Assembly (NCBI GenBank): GCA_013399855.1
Contig: VXAY01006823.1
Location: forward strand, 738,100 to 802,099
Origin: Oxyruncus cristatus
Lineage: Eukaryota > Chordata > Aves > Passeriformes > Cotingidae
DNA length: 64,000 nucleotides
Reading direction: 5' to 3'
In this document: in pieces, positions 38,821 to 51,700 of the stretch
How the letters are laid out: every line of letters starts with the position of its first letter
How positions within the stretch are numbered: the stretch's first letter is position 1
Position numbers and translations under genes: made by a program
Notes under the pieces: model-generated
What the model was told of the DNA's origin: nothing
The model's database searches: none
The model's input: only the letters and a program-made list of their open reading frames with translations

Positions 38821-40843
38821 ACGGCAAGAAAAATAGAGGTAGGATGTGTATCCATGCAGCATAACTGATTTAGTAAATGGAAGTCAGGCCTTTTGCACTG
38901 CACTGTTAACCTGACAGGTAACTCAGCATGTGGGTAGCCTCCATCAGGATCTCTGAAAATCATCACTTGAAAGCCTTACGCAACTGTCTGCGTCACTTCA
39001 TGTGTGAGGAATTTACTGTGCTCAGACACCTTAGCAGCACTTCCTGGTGCAGAACTTGTCTGCTTTTGTGAGTAAAGGAATGGAAAACAGGACCAAAATT
39101 GTGTAGACACTGTAGGACTCAACAGTTCAACCTAAGCGGTATGAAATTGGCCTCACAGTTTTGTAATTATCAAAATGCTGAATGTATATCATAATTTAGG
39201 ATTACTGTGTTCTACGCCAGAAATTAAAGAAATACTGTGTAAATCTAGCTCCTCTGAAGCATTACAGACTCACAAACACAATCCACAAAATTATTCCTCT
39301 TTTTACAGGAGTTTAGTTGTATTGCATGGATTATGACTGGAGTTAGAAATTTCTCAGCGAACAGTTCATTTCGTTAGAACAAAAGCATTTCCTGGGAACA
39401 TACCTGAGTGAAACAAGGAACTTGAATTCAAATCTCCTGGAGCCTAATAGGTACTCCTTACTCTGGAGAAAGATTTTCTTACAGCTACCTGGTAATTGTA
39501 AAAACTTCTGTTTAGTTAATAAAAAAAGCACCTTGATTATATATATTGAGGGGACATCTCATTACCCAGCTCATACAGTTGATGACCCCGACTTGCAGCC
39601 TGTACTGGATTTAACTGGTGAGTGTGGAGGTGACAATTCCTGCTGCCCATCTCACTTCTGATCATGCCGCCTTTCTGACCCTTCTCACACGAGCAGTAAG
39701 TACAATATACGCCGGCTGCTCAGCCACCCTTATTTGCAGCCACATCCACCCGTAAACAACCGTCTATTTCCATTCACATTATCCACTTTGGGAGGTAACA
39801 GCAAGCCACAGGATGAGACGACACCCGCAAGTCTGATAGCAACATGGGTAGCTGAAGGCAGGGGTTTGTCATTAAAGATTTAGAATGGCCATAGGGGTCG
39901 ATGAATGAAAGAGGGACAGAAAGCGACTTGAATATGTGTTTTAGATATTCTGTCTGCATTGCCTCTAGAGTTGCTGCCTGTCTGATACAAACAATTTTTA
40001 ATCTCAGCATTTCACATTAGTTTCCTTTCCCCAGGTTCTAGTTGTGCTTGGTCAGCACTAGTGCCACCAAAACCTGAAGCAGACACAAAGTTTATTAAAT
40101 ATTTTCCTGTAATAATAAGAAAAAGGCTCATTAATACTGAAAGATTTGATAATGTTAACAGGGAGATAGGAAATTGCATTTTAACTGGTGGTGTCAAGTT
40201 TAGCTAGGCACAGGCTGCTTTGAAAGGAAAAAAACAACAGCAACTATAACTGGGAAAAAAACATTAGGAAAATAGAGTAACAGAGTAAGACTCTTCACCA
40301 GCCCATGAAAAGCCACAGAAAACTAGGACTAGATGTCATTTGGCTGGCTCACACAGCCACTGTCACAGTAACTGGCTGACCCCTGGCACTTCTACATCAA
40401 ACTGACTGACCAGCTGGTACAATCCAATAGCACACCTCACACCTTATATGCCTCAGAAATGTCTGTTTCAACACTCGTGCTTTTCATGAGACTCTCATTT
40501 TAAAGTATACAGTTAACTGATTCTCAGTCATGTCTGAAAACCACTTCTAAGCTCTGTACAAGTGTGTCTTCGCTGTTTCTGCACTCACCATGCATGTGTC
40601 CTGAAACACATCCTCCCCCAAAATGCAGCAAATGCGTGGAGGTTTTTTAAGAAAATAAAATACTGCACGAGTTTTAGGCCTTGCCTAGAATAAACTATAC
40701 ATGTTGTAGCCATCTTGCCCCTAGCCTTCTGCTTTGCCACCTAGGTTGTCCCCTTGTTCGTCTATGGCTGTTGCATCTTCTACTTGACAAGATTAACTTA
40801 CTGTATTTGTGTACACAACATACTGCACATGTGCTGTAATACA

Positions 40844-40859
40844 CACAATGTACATTGTG
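40844..40859. promoter_or_regulatory. 16-bp perfect palindrome with paired SOX-like cores
   Basis: CACAATGTACATTGTG equals its own reverse complement. Each half carries an ACAAT/ATTGT core of the kind bound by SOX HMG-box proteins, in inverted orientation. It lies in a CA-rich neighbourhood. The palindrome is certain; a binding role is inference. Confidence 0.4.
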
Positions 40860-41379
40860 GGAGTGTGTGGTTTAGATAGATACAGGGAAATGTGCATTAA
40901 TTCTGATCTGGAAAGCATCACATAGCAAGGCTATTTATCTGCTTTAACGTTCCTATAATTAAGTCAAGTGATTCATTGTATGGGAACCAAGGAACTTAAA
41001 CTGTATATTATTTTCAGCTCTTTGATGTGAGTGTGAGTTTTACTGGCTAAATATTTTAAAGGTTATGCACATTTTATTGTAATTTTCATTTAATATGATT
41101 TTTCTTTTAGGGTGTTTTCCCCTAAAAATAAAGGAAATATAAGAAAAATAAAGAGGAAAACCAACTATTTTAAGAAGTGCAAAACAATGAGACTTAATTA
41201 ATATATTATCATTTAAAGAAAATAAAATTTGATCTGATAAAAGCAGAACTATGCCTGTTCTGTATTTGATACAATCGGGAACTGCTTTTGGCATTCACAT
41301 GACACCATGTGAGAAGCAGGTCTTTTATTATAGAGAAGGTAACTCCATTGCATGCAGTCTTACACAGTCAACATTTAAA

Positions 41380-41403
41380 AAACAAACAAACAAACAAACA
41401 AAC
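41380..41403. repeat. (AAAC)6 microsatellite
   Basis: Six perfect AAAC units after a short A-run. No LINE or SINE body was recognised next to it. Confidence 0.95.
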
Positions 41404-44021
41404 TTATTAGAGATGCTGTTTTGCTCCAGCCAAACTGTGCACAAATAAAATTCTTCATATGAAACTTTATTGAAGAGACTCTGGTCACAGTTCTTCACAG
41501 TATATAATTTGCTGCTGCCCTAAAATACCTGGCAATGGGAAGAACTATTAAAATAGTTACATGTAATACAACACACCTGGAATACTGTTCTAACTTGCAG
41601 AGTTCAAACTGACTTCAAGAAACTCTACAATGAAGGAAGAGGGCACTATCAAAAAAGTCACAAGGTTATTTTTTCCTGGATGTTGCAATCATTTCTCTCT
41701 AGCTCTTTGCTGAAGGAGGGGTAGCCTTTGCTTAAACACCAATCTCCTTTCAGAGCAGAAGTAAAACATTTCAAATACAGACTCTCTTTATATGGACAAT
41801 CTCTTGAACATATCAGGAACATCACCCAATAAGGACCTTGTCCTTCATTATTTGACTGTTTCTAAACCATCAACTAATTTGAAGACAGCTACTGAAATAT
41901 ATTTCTGTCTTGATCTGGCTTGGCTCTTAAAAAGAACAGCCTCTCTCCCTCATTATACTAATTCTCAATTTCAGAGGAGAAGTCAAATATCAGGATAAAC
42001 ATAACTTATGTTTTATTCATGCAAATCCCCTTTTTTGACAGCTGGGTAACTAGGTGCATTTCATTTTTAATAAATTTGACAAAGATAAGCACAAAATACA
42101 TAATGTTTGTAGAGCTGGCCTAAAACTGGCTAATTCAAGTGCCTGAAGTGAAACAACAAACAGGGAATTTGAGATTAATGGCTGACAGCCTGTAGCTTAC
42201 ACTGAAGTCAAACCTGATCCTCATTCTTATAAGTAAATATTTCCCAGAAATGCATGGATTGTCCCTGGAGGTTTCAGCACTACACACCATTCTCTTAAGA
42301 CGCAGTCTGCATCCCTCTCCAATCCTTTTCATACCTTGTGTTTTTTAAAGCTGAAAAGACTAGTTCATGCAAGGGGGATTTAATATCCAAACCTCCTGTC
42401 CAGGAACTTTAATTAGAATTCAATGAGAATCAATGAAAATCACCTGTTAACAGACAAATATATCTTTTGCACTGGCAAGTTCTGCCTTTTTTCAGTCCAT
42501 AAACTTCAGTGCAAAATGCCTTAGGCTTCACTGAGTATTTCTCTTCATAGTGTAAATTATTCCTGCTGTAGTTACCATTCTATGGCAGATTTATACTACA
42601 AATCCTTTATAATTAGGATTTGGTTTTAAGCCTAATTGCAAAAGAATGTATTTACTTTATCTCAAGAGATTATTCTATGTAGCTCATGTTTTGCCAATAA
42701 TAACAGAGGAACTTACCCTCTATTCTGACAACTGATCAAACAGCAGCCTACAGTTTATTTATACTCTGGGGGTTTTAGCAGATTTAGTAGTCTAGAACCT
42801 GGTTCACTTAAATAACTGTATATAATTCATATATGCCTACATTCTTGATGAAAACAAAAATTGTCTGACCAGCTTATCATATGTTCATAAACTGTCATAA
42901 AATTAAATAAGTGTACAAACAATATGTGGGCTAGTCTTAAATAGGAAAAGACAAAAAGATATCTTAAATCTGTTCCTTGTACATGGTTCAGTTTTATCTG
43001 GACCAAAGTAGAGCTTCCCATTCTATGAACACAATTTGTATATTCTAAACACCGCACTCAGCAAATTATGTACTCAGTCTGCCAAGTACTTGTAATCATC
43101 ATGTTTTGGAATGTGCTTTTCTGTTTATTAATGGTCTTTAAAAGACAATCCCTAGGCTCAGCACCTTTTCACTGCAGTCATTGACAAATTTGCTCTGATT
43201 TCAGTAAGACATCCACTTTCTTATTTTTTACTGCTGAATATGCATTTTCTAGAACTGCTGAATTATAGAATGTATGGTATGGAAAATTATATTTATGTTC
43301 AATAAATTAGTTCCATATTACACTGAGCTGCCTTTATATATTGTCACTTTTATTGCTTCCGCCACTTTTTATAGCACTGTTCTAACCATTTTGCTATGTG
43401 AGAGCAAGTCCTGGGAAATGCTTGACTCAGAAATAAGACAGAACTTTTACCAGAACTCAAAGTACATATGGCACACAACCTCAACATCCCAAAAACTTGT
43501 TATGTTAAGAAATTACTGGGGTCTTTCCAGCAGTTCTTATTAACAGGACTTTTTTTTTATGTTGACAGGCAATTTTAAGCAGCAAACATATTTGTGGGAG
43601 ATTGTCTGTTAAAGGATGGGAAAAAAGGGTTACGTATGAAAAATTCCTCATTTCAAATCATGCAAATAATTGGCTCCATGGGGTGCTTATTCCAGAGAGA
43701 ATTTTCACAACCTGCAAGAGGGTATTAATAGACTTAAATTGTGAGGTAAAACAGTGAGAAGGAATGAGAAAGTAAGTCCTATAGAAAACTGGAAAAATGT
43801 TAGGCCTGCATGTTTTGCAGAAAAAACTAATTGAAATTGCAATCAAACTGAAGAAAACATCCAAAGGTTTTTTTCTCCTGATTTCTGTAACACATGATCT
43901 TCTGGGCAAAAATCTTCTTAAGGCTGCCATACTGCAGCATTCATATTCACTTGCTGCTTTGTGCTGTTGGAATAATGCAGAGCGGTCGATTGAGCAGCTG
44001 AATGCAGCAGAATTTGAGCTG

Positions 44022-44070
44022 CTAATCTGAATTAAAGACCAATTAATTGGTGGTTTAATCCACGTTAGTT
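44022..44070. promoter_or_regulatory. Homeodomain-type motif cluster with 14-bp palindrome
   Basis: Within about 50 bp there are TAATCT, GAATTAAAG, the perfect 14-bp palindrome ACCAATTAATTGGT (44038-44051), TTTAATCC (a bicoid/OTX-type core) and GTTAGTTA. Palindromic TAAT-ATTA sites are typical of paired-class and other dimeric homeodomain proteins. The surrounding sequence is complex and repeat-free, which fits a conserved non-coding enhancer. That role is inferred only; short AT-rich motifs also arise by chance in such DNA. Confidence 0.35.
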
Positions 44071-45654
44071 ATTTTAGCCAAGGTTTGCTTGTATTAAAGA
44101 TGTACTGTTGGGGAATTCAGTCATATCTTAATACTATTCCCCATGGAAAAGACTCCATCTTTTGTTGTGTTTCTAGAAGTGAGCATATGATTACTCCAGT
44201 GGCTTCTGTTACAGCATGATACCAAGCTCTGTGCAAACACAGAGGAGTTGGGATGAAATCCTTCCCCTCTCAAAGAGTCAAAACTTCTGTTCTCTGGTCA
44301 TTCTTGATAAGGAGCAAGAGAGTAGCTGTAGGGAAGGGAGAGTAAAATCTAGTTTTCCCGCCTGAACCTAGAAAATCCGTAAAGAGCTCAGACTCCTGTG
44401 TTTGGAAAGAGTTCCAGGAAGAACAAAGTGCCTCAGTGTACCCCCAGATGTCACAGAGAGGACACCATGTGTAGGAAGGGATATGCACTCTTGCGTGTCC
44501 TTTCAAGAAGAGTTGAGCAGAAGTTCCCTGAGTGTTGCTGGACTGGTGTGCAATAGTGTCAGCATTTCTGCTTTCCATTTATTTCTTCAAAAAGAAACCA
44601 GGACATAAGTGTGTATTGATTCTCTGGGAAACTTCTGTCCCCATAGGAAAAACATAGGTTGTATTGACAGAGGGCATCCTGGAGTGAAGGCACAGCTGAC
44701 CTACCTTCCTGCCATGGTCTACAATTTTAATTTAAATGACATTTTACCAAACCCCAAAGTCCTTTAGGAAGAAACTTCTCCAAAGGAAAGCTGGCTTCCT
44801 AATTTTCTTCTGAGGCCTGCTGAGTCTACAACAGCTCAAAGCCTTAGGTCATCTTGTCTGATTCACAGCCTGGTTTCTTTTCACACAAAGTAGGTAAATT
44901 TCTACCTAATGTGTGTAAAAATTTTAATACAGAAAAAGCAAACTGAAATTTTTAAAAATCATAACTGATAAAGATTCTTCTGTTGTTTTTTATTTCATTA
45001 TGTCTGTCCGTATTACGAATGATCTGGTTCTGTTTCAGTTTTGATTTCAGTATTTTTGCTCTAGGAGTGTGAAAATGATTTCAAAAATATTATCTTCTTT
45101 TTGTTTTGTTTTGTTTTTTTTTTTCCATAATGCAGACATGGAGTAGACATGAAATGTTCCTTTTTAATGTTTATGATAAAACACTTTCCTTAGAGACAGT
45201 GCTTTAATACTGTGATCATAACCCTTTCCAATTTGTAATAATACATTCCTAAACTCTGATCACATTCTAGGGATCAGTGGTCAGATGAGCTTAACTGATC
45301 AACAAGAGTCACTGATTGATTTACCTCTTTTGTAAGAATACTTCACCACGTGTTTTTCAAATTATTGGAAATCATCAATAGTCACCCTATAGGTCAGACA
45401 CTGTTCCCTTCACTGTTAAATGTATATCTTTAAATTACAACCATATCATGTGGTACCAAAGTATTGAATATTCTGGGAAGAGAAAGTGAGGTAAGGTCCA
45501 TAAAACACAAACATAAAGCTGGGACAAAGAATCATCCTATCAGATTCATTCATGGATTTCTAATTTAGCTGCTCTTTGTATTTTATAGTTCTAAAAACTG
45601 CAGGACCTTGTCTTTCACACTCAAGGATGTAAGAGATGTGATGATGAGAATTCA

Positions 45655-45777
45655 TCACCTGATCCTGTTGAAGATGGTCTTGATCACTGCCGAGGAGGTT
45701 GGACTAGATGACCTTTCAAGTCCCTTCGAACTCAAATCATTTTATGATTCTATGATTTTGTGATCCTATAATTCTAT
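45655..45777 (+). mobile_element. CR1 LINE 3'-end fragment
   Basis: Shows the most typical avian CR1 ending in this window: 'gaggttggactagatgac', 'ctttcaagtcccttcgaac', then a tail of degenerate 8-bp units ('tatgattctatgattttgtgatcc', 'ataattctat'). About 120 bp remain, which fits a severely 5'-truncated copy. The tail orientation places it on the plus strand. The 5' limit is approximate. Confidence 0.95.
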
Positions 45778-48700
45778 CCCAGGACCCCAAAATGGAGTTT
45801 ATGAACGGGACAGATCAGACACCTTAGGCAGCCTGTGGTAAATGTTTGTCTTTTTGATCAGGTTACCTTCTGCAGAAATTGCAAGGTAAATCATGCAGAA
45901 TTCCTATTTTGCTTGCCCAATGTTCATTCTTGGGAGGAATTTTCCTACCACAGGGGTTCTTTATGGAATACTCTAGTGTCCAGATTATTTTCAGTTTTCA
46001 AGAGACTTGCAACATTCATGAGATAAAACCGAAGGCCAATTATCGTTATATTACAAGTAAAGCCAAGCAAGTACCTATCTTACTTAAGATCATCTGCAAA
46101 GACAAGTACTGAATGATGGTAATAATTTACCACTACTGAGACTTAATAGAATGGGTAGATGAAGCCTGCTGAATGTCAGCATCTTTAGGATCAATACAAA
46201 TATTCACATCAATCAGTGGTATTTATTTTCTCCTTCCACAAAGAGAAAAGATGAAAGAGAGAAAATGAATTTACTGAAAAGCCTTGATTTAAAATGAAGG
46301 AAAGCTCAAGAATTGTTCTTTAAAGTAACCCACAAATTCTTAAAGAGCATTCCACTCTGTGTGTAGAGGAATTTCAAAGCAAAACAAAATAAATCTTTTT
46401 TTATCATTTTCAGAAGTATAAAATGTGGTATCTGATCACATTCACTAGAGTTACATTCTTTTGCATTTTATGTTTCCATTTTTGTGCATTATTCCTCTAA
46501 GAATCAATTTTAGTATGGTTTAAATTCAACATAAAAATAAAATTCAACAAACGTCGTGGTAGTATACCAAACATTTAATGTCAGGTTCCCTTATGTTCAT
46601 CATTTTGTTGAAGTTTCCCATCCACCAATTAAACGATTTTGGAATATTTTCTTTGGAATCAAAAATAAATCTCTTGTGATATGTATTGTTCTGTCAGAAG
46701 GATTGTTCCTTCATACACCAACCTCAATATGTGCACTTATATATATGCATATGTGTGCATTTTTTCAGTTTTCTGATATTACTCACCATCTTCATAATTA
46801 AGCAGTTTCTTTCTATTAAGACTTTGCACTTAATACATAGTTCTGCATGTGGAACCACGCAGAGGGACAATCTATTTCCCAGGAAGTCTACAAAACTCTC
46901 TAGAGTCAGCCTGCAAAGACTCTAATCACAGGAGTGAAACCTTAAATAAGTGTGAGGAGGCCACACCAATTAAGACAGGAAACAGAGTGCTTAGCATTAC
47001 CCAGGGGCTCAGGAGGAAAAGTGGAATGACATGAAAAACAGAAGGAATCGGAATGCATGGGTGGAGTGAGCTGAAGAAGATGTTGCTGCTACAGGCTATG
47101 AGAAAATTGCAAGAAATAAAATACTTGGGCCCCACCATGACCTTTAATTTTGTGCTCAGTGTAGACTCCTTGCCCACACTGAAACGCCTCATAACCATGA
47201 TGAGAATCAGCCAGCATCATGCAAGTGACTCTCATGACAGACATCCTAAAATCAGTATGGCTGTGATTTTGACCTGTACTCACAAAATCTATAGAAACAT
47301 AGCTTCATACAAGCACATAAATGCAGCTATAAAGCCACAAATATCTATTAGAGGTATTGCATGTCTATCTTCAGCTCACTATAATTTAATATAGAGTATC
47401 TATACACTGACAGCTGGCATCCAGGGAGAATAATTACACACTGCTTTCATGACACTAGCCCTTTGCCAACATAAGGTGGTGAGCATTACCTCCATTAAAA
47501 TATTTGCTCTTAGAAATCACACTTTTAATTGTCACATTCTTCAGAGTTTGTTTGCTGTCATGACAATTTAATTTGAATAGGAATTCTAATATGGCTAAAC
47601 AGCAGCAAAAACCTTTTAACCATTGAGGTCTAGAAAAAAAACACAGCCAGCCACAACTATTTGTTTCAATATCTACTTGTTTATTTTAAGACTTTAGGAC
47701 AAAAGTTTTCTGTAAAGTCCAATTGCTTCATCAAGATAGCATGATTTTGAGTTATCTGCCATCCTACACATTCTTGAAATTGCAGAATAATGAATGGTAT
47801 TGCCACAGACTAAGGCAAGTATAATCTGTAAAACATTTTTTGGGGTGAAATATATTTATGACTCGTTAATGTTTACTGCCATACACTATACTTCAAAGCA
47901 CAGAGCTGGTCCTGGAAAGTTTTACAGCATGAGGTGTGAAATCTGAAATACCACAAGGACAAACAGCTCAGCCTGGAGTTGTCTGAATCCACACAGCTCA
48001 CTGTGAATGGAAAGGACCATCTATACAAAATTAAATAACATCAAAAAAGACTGTCATGTCTTATTGCAGTGAACGGGATCTTTAATAATGTGGTATGCAG
48101 ACAGCCCTCTGATTTTGTCATTTAATTCCGTCTTGCCTTACTTGGGGTGCCTTGGTCTACGTGTAAACACACACAGGCTTTTTTTATAAAATCATAAAGC
48201 AAGGGTAGATTAAGGGGGAGGCTAGAAAACTGGCTAGGAATCAATGTTTTGCAGCTCTCTATAAGAAAACCTCTGGTGTTGTTCAGCTTTGCCTGTGTAT
48301 ATCAGGACTGTAAGTCATTGCATCAGTGGGGCCTGGGTGATATGAAATCATATCATTGGTGGATCAGGGCCACTACGGTCCATAATTTGTAGAATTACAT
48401 TTTCAGCAGGTATAATTCTGGACTGCTTAAGTCATTTGTATATAGTGACAGCTTTTGCTTACCAACTGATTTTTCATGACCTCCTTACTTTAAAACTATA
48501 TCACAGTTTCACTGGACTTAACTGTTTGAGCTATAACATTTAGGCGAGGATTTATATTCTCTAGCTTCAGCATTTTTCACTATAACGTTGATGCCTGGCA
48601 ATCTCTTCCAGCCAGTGCAATGAAAACTGTCTGGATGTACAGCATACAAAGTATTCTTGTACAGAAACATCCTCCCCGTGCTCATCAGGCCAAAAGCTAT

Positions 48701-51700
48701 TTCCTTTCTGTTTACTCACACTCCATGGAAATGAATGAACACTGCAATGAAAGGAACGCTTTCGTCTTAAAGGGCAGCTGTTTTTTTAAATTTTGTTTTA
48801 AATTTTTTTATTTTTTCCTCTCGGTCCTCTATCCTAACTCTAAAATATCATTCCTTAAACATACATAATTTCAGGAATACCTGCAGGTATACCGTAAGGA
48901 AATGCTATTGTCTAAAGCACCTTGGTAGGGTCGTATTATGTGTGAACTGGAAACTAAAACACAAAATATAGCATGTGATGCTATATGTGCTATGTGTGAA
49001 TATATACATAATGTTTGGCATTCATTGAGTCTGAGACTGTAAATGTAAAACGATCAGCCCAAATCAATTTGTTTTAAAAGCGGTTTCAGTTTCTCTATCA
49101 ATTTCCTCTTGTTCCACACCGAGCGTGTTCTTCCAAAATGAAAACTTACTGTAATGTTCTGTTTCTGTCATGTTTCTCTCTTTTAAAGTCTGATTGCTGA
49201 AATACAAACAACATCCTGATTTCTTCTGCATCTGAAAGGTGTATGAAAAAGTGGAACTCATAGTGGAATTTCTCAGCTTTCACAGTTAAAGTCAGCTGCT
49301 TAAGGCTATTTAACACAATTAGAGCCAGATGCTCTCAATCACGTACAAAATTCCTTTGATATCCATGCAGACTAAAAAAGAATCTTGTTTTCTTTTTATA
49401 AGGAATTTCAAAAGGTCTGCTTTCTGAGGCTGACTTCTAACTTTCTAAGGGGTCTCACAAATAAAAAAAGTTTTCCTTCAGCACCCATTAACATTTAACA
49501 TCTCTGTTTTTTTTCTTTTTTGAAGCAGTGTAGACCACAAATTAGCAGGGACAAATAAACAGGACTTTTCAACTTCTTTATGCAGGCACAGGGAAAAGAC
49601 TAGTATGACAATGTTTTGTGACACCATCATTGAAAGTATAGGTTCAGATCGAAAAGACCACTGACGTAGGATGCTGTTATTTTAGTTGTTATAATGAGAA
49701 TTTTGTCTTACTTAATAAAAGATCTCCTCCAATTAAAACTCTAAGGTAAAATAGAAGTGGAAACCACACAGGTTCCAGGGTTTTCACTTTAATTTTCATA
49801 AGTGCATAATAATGTGAACTCAATAGAATCACATCAATGCAACTCCGTATAAGAGAAGGCTCCGGTCTGATGTGCCAGCTGTGAAATAAGGGAGTAATAA
49901 TTAACAGAAAATAAAAATTAATAAATAAGTATAATGAACCTTCAGGTAACTAAGGGTTCATCTCTGGAAAACATAGATTTCAAGTAGTTATCATTTGCGC
50001 AAAAGTTTACTTTGGTCCAGTGTCCAAGGCCACTCCCCCCAGACTAAAACAGACTGTGTGGCTGTGTCACAGTCATTTTGTTGAAAGTTTGGCCTACATT
50101 TGATGGATCATGAGAGCAGGTTTATCTAAACTGTGAGATTGGCAGTGCTGTGGATAAGGTTCCCAGATGATGGCTTCCCAGTGGGGAAACCGGATCCAGT
50201 ACAGGGGCCAACTAATGAGACTGGGGCAAAAAATATCCAAAACTGCCATGAGGAGATGGGCAAGTTTGTCTGCCATAGTCCTGTAAAGCAGAGATGCATA
50301 TGAGTATGCAAAAACCTCTATCAAATGATGGTACGCTTAGAGATGGGCTTGAGCTGCTGTGGTTCCCAAACCACCCATCTTTGAAACGTTTTATTTAACT
50401 GGAGACATAATTCCTCGGTAGCTTCCAGCTAGAATCAGTTCTCATATTCAGTCCTAAAGCACCAATCACACCATAACAGATGTTATAAAACTATTTTAAA
50501 ATCACAATATATTTAATCAAGAGTACTGTTTGTGTGTAATTAGGTTTATGTTGGTCTTGGAGCGTTTTTTGGTGGGATGGATTCTGCAAGATGTCTAATG
50601 TAATTATCTCCAAATAATTGTACCAATTGCTCATCCATACTCAAAAGTAAAGCAATATTTATTAACTGAATCCAGAAGCCACTGATATGGTAAAGCAATC
50701 ATAATATTTATTCATATTAACATGTAGCTCAGAGACTGAGGAATTTGGTGCCTGGCAGGGGAGGCACACAGATTGTTTTGAAATGGACAGCCTTTGAAAC
50801 ACTTGTAATGGGATAAAGTAAGCGGTACCAAAATCCTTAGAAGGGTAAAGCATCAGACAAAAATATCAGCTCCAAACATATCATTGTAGAAGAATTACAA
50901 CTATGTCTTCAGTGATATTTTATAACTAGGTCTGATTAAATTCCGTAGTCTGACTGCTTATATGAGTTAGAAAACACCAAAGACAGGAAAAAGTGTTTGA
51001 GAATAAATAAATCCAAAATTTAAAAGAAATTTCACTTAAGAAGGGGATACATTATTGGCCTGTTCTGAGCTTCCTACTTTATTTGCATTTTAGAATCTCA
51101 TCCTGAATTCCCCTATTTTAGTTCTAGCTCTTTTGTGGGAAATCTCAACTCTGGCCTGCCACATGGCAGCCCAGTTCACGTCCTGCCCTGGATGTACATC
51201 CACTGTGTGAGGTCCTATTGCTTTAGACTGATTTACAGAAGTCACAATGTGACCTGCTGCAGATCACTGTTTGACTCAAGGCTTCAAACAGATGCCTTCA
51301 TTCTTTGACAGGAGGAAGAAACACAGCACGCTGAACACAAGTTCCCAGCACAGCAGACATATGCCAGCATATGCCATGCACTGTCAGTTCTGGGTAAAGT
51401 CACTACCCCAGAAAAATATCTCTCCCTTCCTTACAAAATTAAGAAATATTTAGGTAAAGCAGGAATTTAGAAAAGCAAATGTTCTTAAATTACTGCTGGG
51501 AGAGGAGGGACAAAATCTTGTACTCTGTCTTCTACAGCCACACACCACATCAAAGAGAAGGAACAAATGATGAAATAAAATTTCCTGAAAGCTGCAGTTT
51601 TCCACTAAACAAGTCAAGGTTGGTTCATTTTTAATTTTTTTTTCTGTAGAGAAATAAGAAAAATAGCTAGTGTCTTCTCAGTAGAGAAACAAAAATGAGC

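Larger units (their letters stand above)
38386..45654. other. Non-coding sequence, no gene seen
   Basis: Over 7 kb of mostly unique AT-rich sequence. It holds a CTCF-like motif, a 16-bp palindrome, an (AAAC)6 array and a TAAT-rich cluster, each annotated separately. A (TTTTG)3 plus T-run lies near 45100-45124. The frame at 43797-44030 (77 codons) overlaps an antisense frame and is not recognisable. Confidence 0.55.

Noticed and set aside
48966..48986. 9-bp hairpin as a possible microRNA
   Set aside because: The stem is far too short for a pre-microRNA and the flanks do not extend the pairing.
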